Source: Hydractinia symbiolongicarpus (Eukaryota > Cnidaria > Hydrozoa > Anthoathecata > Hydractiniidae). Taken from it: 64,000 nt of DNA. Positions 36,001 to 46,000 of the stretch are shown in pieces (positions within the stretch are counted from its first letter, which is position 1; every line of letters begins with the position of its first letter). The position numbers were made by a program, and so were the translations under genes. The notes under the pieces were generated by a model that did no database searches, had not been told where the DNA came from, and worked only from the letters and a program-made list of their open reading frames with translations. The stretch is from the NCBI RefSeq assembly GCF_029227915.1, contig NC_079881.1, positions 17,273,501-17,337,500 on the forward strand, read 5' to 3'.

Positions 36001-38543
36001 GGCTATGCACACAACTTCACATTAACGACGAGTTCTCCTCCACAGGTGAAATAAAAGACTCGGATTTACCAGGCTTATTTCCTCCGGTACACAGAAAGCC
36101 GAGCACTCCAAGGAGGCGTACTAGTAATATCGTGCCGCTTGATGAGTCTCCTAAAGAAAGCGGGAAGAAAGTTCAAACGAAAAAAAAATCTTCGAATGAA
36201 ACGGTCTCAGGAGTTCAGATCAAAGAAGAGAATATTAGTCCCGTAAAACAAATAGAAACCCAAGAACTTGACATTAAACCGTCCGTGAGGGAGGGTAAAA
36301 TTGCAGATGAAGAAAAACCAAGTGCGGCAAATATAAAGACTAAGCGGAAATCGAAAGCCATCAAGAATATTACTGAAGAGTTACTGGAGGCTGATGAAAA
36401 GAAAAGCTATGCACGTGAAGTTAAAGTGGCGAAAACTGAAAACTTACGTTCTGGCGGAGACGCTGAGATCGTCATTGAAGATATCGAAAAACCTTGTAAT
36501 GAAATCGTAGTAGATGTAGAAAGTCCCGTACGCATGAATACAAGTGATAACCACACTGCGGAGGAGATTTTTATCCCTCCTGTAGCTGCGCGTGCAAGAA
36601 TTGTTGTGAAAGAAGAGAAACCACCTTCAGATATTTTTGTAAAAGAATTGAAAAAGTTTTGCCGCGATGCTATTAGGGGTGGGGCGTTGTGTTTGAGTGA
36701 AATCAAAGAGTTGTTGAGTCTTAGACAACAAGGTATAAAAGTTTATACTTTGTTTAAGCGTAAAAGTTTAAATGTGTTGATGTCAACATGTAAACAGCCT
36801 GCGAATTTTGACAGCGAATTTGCTATTTTGTTAAATATTCTGTGAGTTTTAAAGAGCAGTCAGTCGTGTCTTTCTAATTCCTTTAGCACGCGATGTAATT
36901 GGTGCCTTAGTACATTGATTCATTCTCTATTTGACGTTTTTATATTTTGTTTTTTAGAGACTGGGAATATTCTTTGCACAGGCGTTACTGATGACCTGCT
37001 GGTCCGGTGTATTTTAGAGACAGGCGCTATGGAAGTTCACACAAAAGTAGGTAACACTCGAATTCTTGTAGATATTTGCTCGTTCTTTTTCAACCAGGGA
37101 TAATCATCATTCTTTGTTTAGTGGGACGAATCGCTGGATATACCCGAAGAAAGAAAACGTGTCTTCCTGTACAAATCTATGGGAGAAGCCAACGATAAGG
37201 TCTTTTCATTTTTTTAAGTTATTTTTGTGACATTTTTAACTTATTTCGTATTTATCAAACTGGACTGCAGCTGAATAAGCTTTGAAAAACTTGTTATACC
37301 TTTTGTTGTGGTGTTAAATTTAAAACCTCCAAAGTCGACATGTAAAATGCCAATCAAATGTAAAATTATATCATCCAATCAGAAGGTCATAATCGATAGC
37401 TTAGCCAATCACCGCGTGTGATAATTATTGCAATCAAGTAGAATGCTTACACTCTCCTTCATATTGACGTTATCCATTCTTTAATTTCAGTATCGTGGCG
37501 TTGTTATCGATATGTTCAACGAGTCGCTATCGTTGAGACGCAAAGATATTTTTGAAAAGTTTACGAGTAAATTAAACGAAAGTCCTTCGAATCATGGATA
37601 CTCCAAGCTTATGACGGTGAGGCGATTTATTTTAATTTATGAAATTTCATTAAGCAAAAGTGTGAATTCCCTACTCATTTGTCTTCGCGAAAATTTATTG
37701 TGGGCGAAATATTACTTTTAAGAAATATGCGAAAATATTAAATTGTGCGAAGCTGGAAAAAAATAGAAATTTTAGGGTTTCGTAACAATTTTTCATTGAA
37801 AATCGTAAAATTAATAGAACGATATAATGACGGTTGATTGGCGGTTGGCGGGAGCCTATCAGCCATGTCAGATATGTTTGTTTAAAAAAACCGGATGTTA
37901 AAACAAAATAAACTCCCAATTTCGGAAAATGTGCAGTACCCGTACAACGTGCGTGAAATGGAGGTGCGCGAAAATTTATACATACGACAATTTTATGAAC
38001 GCCTGTTTATCTTTATTAAGTAATTACATTACTTATGTTAACAGACAGACAAATTACACAAAATGCCGATGTGGGAATATATGCAGCTGGGCGATTTTTC
38101 ATGAAACGCTAACGGCTAGTTTTTATAATTTAAGCCGTATTCTGTCTGTCCGCAAGAGACACGTCGTGGAACAGGCACAAGAAATAGCGTGTAATTTAAA
38201 GACTGGTGATCCCGTCGATTTATCCACCGATTAGTTTGAGAAATATAACCGTATTCTGTGTGATTATAATGGTGGCGCCACAGCTTCATTTGGGTCAGCC
38301 TCTAATGTGTAAATGTCTTCAGTTTTTGATCGGTCTGCAACCATATAACAGACAAAAACAGAGGCGAGGCATCACATCGAGGCTGCTACTTATATTATGG
38401 CCCCAACTTTGTTAACAGATCTACAACATTTTAATTACTGCTTCGTTTTTATTGTTTAGGAATTTTGTGAGAACCATAACGGACAATGGTACCTGAATGG
38501 AACGTATCAAACTCTGCAGAAGTTTCCACCTGGCTCGGATTGA
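17881..38543 (+). CDS. POLR3E: RNA polymerase III subunit RPC5, 22-exon gene
   Basis: Exons: 17881-17934 (or its twin 18913-18966), 25365-25415, 25814-25891, 25997-26118, 27556-27638, 28323-28442, 28564-28607, 29234-29350, 29463-29545, 29725-29769, 30495-30586, 31272-31392, 31743-31824, 31963-32022, 32118-32153, 32494-32561, 32852-32905, 36002-36732, 36958-37046, 37122-37199, 37491-37616 and 38460-38543. They give 805 residues with all phases consistent; human RPC5 has 708. RPC5 signatures include YPVRPASMTYD, GIVQLRPGFHYFDKA, LVQGCWVVK, QGWEFML and, at the C terminus, a winged-helix region ending NGQWYLNGT. Residues about 440-620 are a charged, probably disordered linker rich in Lys and Glu. 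With RPC4, RPC5 forms the TFIIF-like subcomplex of Pol III that makes tRNA and 5S RNA. Intron 1 uses a GC donor. Two AATAAA signals (38560, 38568) follow the stop closely, so the 3' UTR is short. Splice sites are inferred from frame and homology. Confidence 0.92.
18082..18847. repeat. satellite-like segment with about 64-bp degenerate units between the exon 1 copies
   Basis: Units beginning GCCGGCCTGCCCYGATTATG followed by TTCTATAA and AATAATATT recur at about 18549, 18611, 18678 and 18739. Shorter CCGGATTATG pieces lie at 18110-18180. It has no coding potential. The block looks older than the flanking 266-bp duplication, which is identical. Confidence 0.7.
18848..19113 (+). repeat. copy 2 of the POLR3E exon 1 duplication
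   Basis: Identical to 17816-18081, with start codon at 18913, exon end at 18966 and a GC donor at 18967. It is closer to exon 2, so it could serve as an alternative first exon giving the same protein. Confidence 0.95.
19114..22299. other. POLR3E intron 1, first part
   Basis: AT-rich intronic DNA. A homopolymer tract GGGGGGGGGG lies near 20032. No exon matching RPC5 is expected or seen here, because exon 1 joins exon 2 directly in phase. Confidence 0.5.
21705..21905 (+). repeat. dispersed repeat with (CAT)n head and CATGCTAGCATGGGTTGGACG
   Basis: A run of CAT triplets is followed by a TTTTCCATGCTAGCATGGGT box, which I recognise from memory as a repeat common in several invertebrate genomes. 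Its ends are not clear. Confidence 0.45.
22300..24601. mobile_element. inverted-repeat DNA transposon, about 2.3 kb, in POLR3E intron 1
   Basis: The terminal inverted repeats are perfect for 16 bp: CAGCCCTTAAAATTAG at 22300-22315 and its reverse complement at 24586-24601. They are flanked on both sides by CTATA (22295-22299 and 24602-24606), a likely 5-bp target duplication. Subterminal TGCCGACG motifs occur several times near both ends, as transposase binding sites often do. Inside, minus-strand sequence at about 23230-23450 reads as a 50-residue piece with IYVYVVLLTKSGVGELATMV, probably a coding relic I cannot name. No full transposase is present, so the copy is non-autonomous or decayed. 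Confidence 0.8.
24760..24850. repeat. three imperfect copies of a ~40-bp unit
   Basis: The core GTATAACTTTSAAAA plus ACAGAAGTAC/AGCACAAG-type sequence recurs three times. It is intronic and low complexity. Confidence 0.5.
25161..25290. repeat. 64-bp tandem duplication upstream of POLR3E exon 2
   Basis: Two copies, with only a few differences, of a unit containing AAGTTAAATTTCTCTTAAGG and TGGATACAGCCATATCATGT. It ends about 75 bp before exon 2. Confidence 0.9.
28872..29055 (+). repeat. diverged copy of the MITE-like repeat seen at 8712
   Basis: It starts GCTAGTTGTTAACCCC, contains TTTCGTCTGTCGT and TTTGTCTGCC, and ends ATACATTATTAATATAG. This matches the order of landmarks in the copy at 8712 but with much divergence. 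It lies in POLR3E intron 7. Confidence 0.35.
33677..35854 (+). mobile_element. DNA transposon with long inverted repeats in POLR3E intron 17
   Basis: About 170-250 bp at 33677-33930 reappears inverted at 35575-35854. Landmarks shared by both ends are CAGTCGTTAA, GACCTGGAAAAA, GATATAGAGCTGAAA and GCCCCATTGATAGCATTTGT (33776 and the reverse complement near 35740). The exact target duplication is ambiguous (TA or ATA). The body carries a broken multi-exon gene listed separately. The insertion lies wholly within the intron between exons 17 and 18. Confidence 0.9.
34100..35523 (+). pseudogene. transposon gene with FEN1/XPG-like nuclease motifs and Cys-rich tail, broken
   Basis: Separate pieces lie in order: DELSQVYVKYVRRHY then TIVFDGYDGPSTKSNEHMRR (34121-34240); FLNNEDNKTRFI (near 34310); EGDADTTIVATAL with VTVADDTDVAMTILYRW (34368-34490); HSFSGCDTTSAPFAKGK (near 34610-34660); YGGNDLTDLCKLR (34782-34821, followed by GTGAGT); PPTESPAILHGFRVHLQ (near 34965); then WGWKIENK (near 35157) and a Cys tail CSCRKHGLSCMQSCGECR (near 35266). 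At least two small introns are suggested (34822-34904, 35046-35131). Stops at several points and a frameshift make it non-functional, and the N-terminal part is missing. The order FDG..K..E..RR, EGDAD, DDTD, SGCD..GKGK resembles the catalytic acids and helical motif of FEN1/XPG (PIN-like) nucleases. That resemblance is my inference. I know the family only as uncharacterised proteins in cnidarians and other invertebrates. Confidence 0.75.
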
Positions 38544-38559
38544 TATGGTGTACTTTTAT

Positions 38560-38573
38560 AATAAAATAATAAA
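38560..38573 (+). terminator. POLR3E polyadenylation signals
   Basis: Two AATAAA hexamers at 38560 and 38568, 17-25 nt after the TGA stop of POLR3E. Confidence 0.7.
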
Positions 38574-38603
38574 ATTCAGCGTTACAATATCTTCTCTTGT
38601 TTT

Positions 38604-38735
38604 GCTGATAGATATTTTGAACGAAGGTTAATAGATTTGTCAATGGTAATGTATTCCTTTATAAGAATAATAATAACCATAAGAATACATTAACATTGAC
38701 AAATAAATCAACTTTCGTTCAAAACATTTATCAAC
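38604..38735. repeat. foldback element, arms about 53 bp
   Basis: The left arm (38604-38657) containing TTTTGAACGAAGGTTAATAG and TTGTCAATGGTAATG reappears inverted at 38679-38735 with a handful of mismatches, leaving a loop of roughly 20 nt. It would form a long RNA hairpin in read-through transcripts of POLR3E, or is a small MITE. Confidence 0.8.
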
Positions 38736-38987
38736 CGGGTGTAACCTTGCAAAGGTTAATCCAATTTGTCATTTCTATACATGCACTTGCAGAACTCTTC
38801 GAAAAGAACAGGTACTAAAATTTAAAACTACATTAATTTACGCTGACGTCAGCACGTCCCGTTTTACCTACTTTTAGATATTGCAGAACCATGACAAGCG
38901 CTGTTTGAATGTTTTTGCTGAAGCATTCGGAAAGGTCTTGTACCCTCAAAGAACTCTATGTTGTTTGGCTTATCAAAATCGTGAAAA

Positions 38988-39107
38988 GAAGCAGTTTTGT
39001 GGTCTAGGATACGGATTTATGGACCTCACTCAGTTTAGCATTACTCAGAAGCAGTTTTGAGGTATAGGATACTCATTTATGGAGTTCGCTTAGTTAAGCG
39101 TTACTCA
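38988..39107. repeat. 60-bp tandem duplication
   Basis: Two copies with landmarks GAAGCAGTTTTG, TAGGATAC, ATTTATGGA and TTACTCA at a 60-bp offset, with several differences between them. Confidence 0.8.
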
Positions 39108-39263
39108 GCTAATATCCCTTCCACGAAAATGAGCGAGCGAATATTTAACTATAGTGGAAGGCAGTATAACCCTGTTTAACGAAACATCCGAAAGGATAAC
39201 ATAGACTCCAGTTAGTTTCAAAAAGGGTGTCAGATGTTTTTTTAAACGTCAAACTCAATCCTT

Positions 39264-39601
39264 TACCGTAATGCTTCGAGGCGTTAATTAAATTTTTTGA
39301 CATTTTTGGGGGGCTTCTATTCGAGGGGGCGTTTAAAAGAGGGGGCGATAATTAAATTTTTTACACTTCGCCTCTTTTGGAGTTTTTAAGGATACCTATA
39401 ATATATATCTTCACAACAGAAAATAAAAGATATTCACATGTTTTAGAGAATGAACTTCGAAAGCGAAACGTTAAATTTCCAACCTTAAACCTAAAATTTA
39501 AGAAAAAAGTAAGTATACTTTTACTATCGCCTCGCGTCTATTCGAGGGGGGCGTTTATGTAAAAAATGACTGAAAAGGAGGGGCGTCGAAGAATTACGGT
39601 A
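39264..39601. mobile_element. MITE with TA target duplication
   Basis: TA at 39264-39265 and 39600-39601 flank inverted ends CCGTAATGCTTCGAGGCG and, reversed, CCGTAATTCTTCGACGCC. The element is 334 bp, has no coding capacity and contains TATTCGAGGGGG motifs twice. TA duplication suggests movement by a Tc1/mariner-type (or other TA-targeting) transposase. Confidence 0.85.
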
Positions 39602-40004
39602 AGATTCTAAATTCATAAATTTTCTTGAAAAGTTTCTTTAACGGACGTGTAACCACATCTAAATATCCCCCTCAGAGAAAACGTGTAGCCACAGATTATT
39701 CTCGACCTTAGCGCTCTTTGAGATAAACCTAAGAGGTTTTCATTTTTAACGAAATCTGGGGACGAGAATGACCACAGATAAAATAACAGCAACACGTATA
39801 TAGAAATGGAATTTAATCTCAGATTATTTTTCAATGTGATTTCTTTAAAATGATTTTATTTTTTAAGCCTCATTTGCAATTCATAATACAATATATATAT
39901 TTTTTGCAGCTAAAGTAGTTTTATTCATTTTGTATTAGAGAGGTCTAAAAGTCATGTTGCAGAAGAACTTAAGTTCATTTTGAGATCCCAGTTTGAAAGC
40001 AGCT

Positions 40005-43000
40005 TCAGCTTGTTTGTGGTACGTCTTTGTTTATGTTCTCGTACATTTTTTTTAAGTCTTCCAGTATTCTCTTCACACTTGCCCAAAATCCTTCAGACAA
40101 CGGAAATAGCGGATATGCAGGTGTATTTTCATTCGTTTGATTTGTTGTGCCAGTTTTCCATGCCTCGAATCTTGTAAATATCCTAAAATATTTCGTCAAT
40201 AAAATAAAAACATAAAACGACAACGACGATAGAAACGACGGCAAATAATAGTAGCAATAACGAGGACGGGACAGCACAGAAAAATAACGATGGCGGCTAA
40301 AACAAGCAATAATGACGACAACGACGACGACGACGACGATAAAATCCACAACGACAACAGAAGAAGAACAACAACAAGAAGAACAAATAAAAACAAAAAA
40401 ACGACGCACACGTCACAAATAAAAAAATAAGTGAATAAATACTTTGGTAAATGTTCTTGAAAATGTTTTATGATCTCTTCTTTGAAGATCTCAGGCGGTC
40501 TGGATATCATTCTCTGTATACTTTGCATCATTTTTATAACAGCCATTTCGTTGTACATTCGACTATTTTCCAGACCTTCTTCGCTCCCTCTATGTTTTTC
40601 ATAACCTGCTTCATTATAATATGGCTCCTCACACAAAATCAAACCTGCAAAAACAATACAAAACAGGGTTTGAAATCCAACTATGTTTTGAGCGAGTCCT
40701 TCTAAACTCTCGTCAATTTTTTTTACGTGAATCCGTCGCGTGTAAAAAGATTTGCGTGAAAATATATTACAAGTCCACATCCATGGTCTAACTTAAAAGA
40801 ACCTATCTAATACAAGGGATGTTATTAATCTAACTTAAAACTAAAAAACAACAAACTTATTTTACTTAGCAACAGCTTGCATGGATGTTCGTTTTAGCTC
40901 TCCCTAATTCTAAAACGAAGGCATGGGAAGTACGTTAAAATATTTGACGATTGCTTTCACTTGAGCTTCTAAGATGTAATGGTTTGTACACTACTGTAAG
41001 AGGCAACTTAAATTCACTCTAGAAGAACATTTTTTTCCTTCATTTGTAATTTTAAGATTTTTTTATAAACGCATCGGGTCTAAATGGACTCGCTAGGCCA
41101 TACCTACCGCGAATCTCAGTGCGAGTAGGCCATGACTACCGCGAATTTCAGTACGAGTCAAACTCGCGCTGGATTTAAAGTTCTGCAAAATATATTAACA
41201 TATACCTGGATGTTTAAGTAAATGAAAACCATACGACAGTAGAATTAAGAAAAAGATTTTGCCCTGAGGGTGTATTGCACGCTAAACGTTGATTTGACGT
41301 TTGGGGAGTGAGGCAAAACGACGCCACAAATGATGTGAGTACTCATGTTATTTATAGGGTGAATATAATATCCAAAACGTGATTCAATCCTATTCAAGAT
41401 GAAGCATTTGCACTCTAGGCGTCTAATCGAGTGTTATGCATCGTACGTACAATATGTGTTCTATACCTTAAGCTAACTCAAAGGAAAAAAAATACAAAAG
41501 CAGGTTTCCAACTCAAACGCAAATGGTCCTATAATCGATGTCGATCAATACAAAAGCAAGATTACTTCCTACATTTTGTCCATCGATGTCAATCGATGCA
41601 GTTGATTCGACCATTTTTGCTTAAGTGGAAATCGGGGTTAACTTTATCAACTTACTTTGTATGGAGAGCAGTACTTGATGTATAGTTGATCTCGACGTCC
41701 AAGTTTCGTTTCCTTTTCCCGACCACGTACCAAGTAAACTAACGCAAACCTTCCCTTCTTCGTAGAGGTTGGGATTCAACCTATTTGAACAGTATGCATA
41801 GTAGTGCACCTGCGGAGGAGCAGCAGGATAATTTTCCGGTAGTTGGAGATCAAAATAAAACAAACCGTCTTCGTACGGAGTACCTGGAGGACCAGCAATG
41901 AGAACGCTGAACAAGTCCTATAAAGGAAGGAGACTAGTCATAAAAATGTGATAATTACGTTATTTAGGGGACATTAGATCCCAAATCCTTGCATTTTTAG
42001 ACTGCTCACGACAAATTTCTCCAATTTTTATTATCGTACTTAATAATAAAATTTGTTATACCACATAAAGATATTTATTTAAGGGGTTTATACGTACAGG
42101 TTCCCCAGAGTCAAAATTGTCATACATCAAATGACGAAAATGACAAGATTTTCATATAGTTTTTAAATAAATTGAGATCTGAGAAGATTTTAAAGCTGAT
42201 GCTATGATATAGCGCTTTTATGCATTTGGAAAATGAAATGAACTGATATTGAGGAGATTGGAGGTTAAAGTTGTTAAAAAATATACTTTTAAATGAATTT
42301 TGAGCAGGTTTGAGGGGCGTAAAGGACCTTTAAATATATTCCAATATATAAAAAAACATCAGAAGGTAAATGATATACAAATCCTAATTTTTTTTTAACA
42401 GATCGAAAGATTAAAATTTTCTATTTTCCATATATTCCTGAAATTTGGATGACATTTCTTCAATTTTTAGCCATTTTCGCTAAAATTAATCTCACAAATT
42501 GTTAAGATTGTCGATTCGCAAATATTAATCCATATATTTAATTATACCCTTTTAATTATTTCCTTATTACTTAAACCCGGTAAAATCCGATCTAAAAAGA
42601 CTTAAAGCACTGTTCACATTAAAGTAAAAGATCCTAATTTTTTTCAGGTAAAAATTAGACTTACCATTCTATTTTCGAACGCGCGAACTAAAATACCAGG
42701 TGGCAAGTGAGACTTGAGTAATTTTATATCCTTCATCACAGCTGCATTGAAACTTCTCACGTTGCTAGGGACGTGATATTGCGAGTAAAATTTATGATAA
42801 GTTGGAGCACTGTCTAGCGTCATAAATGAATCTAAACAAGATGGATAAATGTGTCTTTTATTAAAAGAGGCTGCTAGTAAAATTTATATTAGTCTTTTTT
42901 ATGAAACAAATATTCGTTTCTTTACACAGAACTAAACTGGATGATAAAGTTTTCAAATTTAAAGGAATACGGATTACCTAGAATGGCCCTTTTGTTGTCA

Positions 43001-46000
43001 GGCTTAACTCAGCTGGTTACGCTCATAAATTTAAGAGCTTTCATTTTAGTTCAACAAACCAACAAACATTTTTAAAAACTACTTCCCAACCACAATGTGA
43101 GACGTCTTACTTAAAATTTTTTTGTTGAATTTTTAAACAAAATTTTTTGAATTTTTTTATTAGTTTATTATCATTTATTTATTATTTGTAACTTTGCGAG
43201 TAATATTTCTGTACTAGCCATTAGGCTGTGAAAACTCCACGGGTTCACGGGTCCTTAATATATCTCCTACTATCTACATTCCGTGTACCACAGTTATAAA
43301 TTCGCGCAGGCGCCGAGGCTAATAATAATATATGCAGGCATGTATATTCCAATATCACTATTTCGTGCGTTTCTTAACAAGACATCACTCGGTATGACAA
43401 ACTATTTTTTGTACAGATATTTTTTACATTAATACGCGGTTTTTATGCTCGTACGGCTTACGTAACTTAAATAATAATAAGGACCCTATTCGCAAGACCC
43501 TCGTGAAAACAACACCAATTGAATTTAAAGAGTCGAATAAGTATCAGATAAATAAAAATAATATCAAAAGAGCAACACATGCGACAACAAACACACAATA
43601 CAAAAAATTATCTCACTTTGATCTTGCGATTCTTCTCCACATACATCATTCTTAGTTATAGCAAGCACTCCTCCGTCGAGCTTTTTTTTCTTGCACTCGC
43701 TATTATCTGCATCATTGCGTTCAGGCTGAGAAAGATGGGACTGAATCGTGTGGTTTTCAGAACTCTCCCCTTCAACTCCCTTTTCGCTGGGTGAAGCAAC
43801 AAGCTCATTTTCTTTATCGCGTGACGTGTTTTCATTTGACAAAGACGATATAAGTTTCTGAAGAGCTTTTGATAGGTCTGTAGTTAATCCACTGTCAGTT
43901 TTTTTCAGTGCAATAAATTCATTAATTTTGGATACTATGTCTACAGAATGACTACTATTCTCGCATTCTTCCGAAACTTGCTTCTCTAAATCGTCTAAAA
44001 ACTCTAAAATTCTTGTGTCTTTTTCAAATGCTTTACGTAAACCATTTAATATAGAAATAAAACTTTCGTTGGTTTTGTATTCAGAGTCAGAACTGACAGC
44101 GTTGCTATTGGTAGATAAATTGTCTGTGCTGGAGGGAGATGTACCTTGATTCCATGCGGAGAAGAAAGATGTGTCATGAGTACCGCTTGATGGTCGCACA
44201 AAGTTTCGTCCTAATTCGTTCATAAAATCCACTGTTTGTCTATTCATACCAACCACCACGTTGGAGGCGGAGTTGCTATCAGTCGAGGTCGTATCCTGGG
44301 AGGGCGCATTAATGGCGGCTAATGATCTCATGATGATATCTTCTAATGGATTTAACTGTTGACTCAGCTCTTCAGAAGGCAACAACCCGTCGCTGGCGTC
44401 ACTGGCCGTTTCCCATTCGTCGTCGTCGGAGTTTTCATTGCTGTCAGCGCCGTTCACTTCTTCCCAGTTCATGTCTTCATCATCCTAAGTGATATAATAA
44501 AAAGATTAGAAAATCTTTAAATTTTGCAACAATTTTTCAGGGTTTTTTTTATTAGATTTAGCTTATTCAGCGAATTTTAATAAAACATCAAAAATGTGTG
44601 GAATTACTAACACGGTTGGGACTACTTTCGTAGAGTCAAATTTAAGGTTTGAGGACTTTGGTTTAGAATTTTCAAGCTTTTTAGGGAAGAAATTACTATT
44701 TCTATGCTTTTTTGTAAAAAAAATCATGTAACAGATTTTAAAAGAAGAGGGTTGTTACAAGTTCAAATTTTAGAGGATTTTTTAGAAGTTTTGAGGAGAC
44801 TTCAAAGTTGAGGAGGCGTGGTAAACCTGATTACATTGTGCGATCTCCAAGTCAACAATTTGTACGATTATATTACACTGTTATAAAACAAAGTTAACAC
44901 ACAGAAATTAGTTTGATATTATGAGTTGTGTCAATGCATATCTCCAACCACCTCAATGAATGGTAGCCTAGTGGTACAGCGTTCGCTTCCAGCGCGGGAG
45001 GTCTTGGGTTCAACCCCTTAACCAGGTCATGCCAGGGACTATAAAAGTGTGAATCTATCCTTTCTGTTTAAAGTGCAGCATGAGAATAGGATTGGTATCT
45101 TAAGCTGTTGTCTAGTTGCGCTGTGTTCACACGACTTTCATAGCTCAAATAGGAACTTTAAATGCACTATAAACTTCTTCACGAGACCCCGAGTACTGAC
45201 AGAAACTGAAGAGGCTATCCTGAGTAAATAATTTCAGTAACAATAAAAATAAGTAATACTTGCTTCTTTATCAACAACATAGAGTTGGGATGGTAACACT
45301 GACGAAACACTTTGATCAACCCACAGCACTTTTACAGTACCATCTCCATTTACTTTAATAATCTAAAAATATTATTACTCCAAAAAATCACATTGTAATA
45401 AAAAAATCCTTTCTATAATTTGAATCGTACAACAAATTTCTGCTCCACGAGATGTGTGCTAAAATGATGAACGGTTGGTGTACTAACCTATATTCGTGCA
45501 ATTGGGTTTTAGGTATACAACAACTACAAAAGATAAGTAAAGTCGTGCATCTACTTAATTAATAAACGAAAAAGGAACAATGGAACTCACAACATTTAAA
45601 CTTCAAGGAGACAAAAATATTTGTTCAAATTTTACATGAGTTTTTGCATTTCTGTGTTTTAAGCAGCCTTTTCAACTCAACTTCGCTCATGTTGGCAAAA
45701 AATTACCAACGTGACGCTATCTGGCTGCTTACTTAGTTACCACGTGAGCGTTGACGTCGATAATTGCCAACTTCTGACGTGAATTTAGAAAGGCTGCTAA
45801 GAGTTTCGTTGTGGCTACTCAGAAGGGATAGAGAGTAGGTGGTTGACCTGAATCTTAAATTCTTCTACTAACAGCTATATATAGACTGACCACTAACCTG
45901 CCCGGCAGGGGCAACAGCATCAGTGTTGTCACTGTCATTTGATGCTAGCCTCACCACAACGTCACCAGCACGGAACGTGTAATCTTCATGATCGGCAATA

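Larger units (their letters stand above)
38544..40004. other. convergent intergenic space between POLR3E and UBE2O
   Basis: It holds POLR3E poly(A) signals, a foldback, a 60-bp tandem duplication, a TA-flanked MITE and the UBE2O poly(A) signal on the minus strand (AATAAA as TTTATT, 39920-39925, about 80 nt after the stop). No gene is seen. Confidence 0.6.

Noticed and set aside
40196-40440. Valine-rich protein segment on the minus strand
   Set aside because: It is the translation of a GAC/ACA microsatellite inside the last UBE2O intron; conserved coding sequence stops at a proper donor at 40443 and resumes at 40182.
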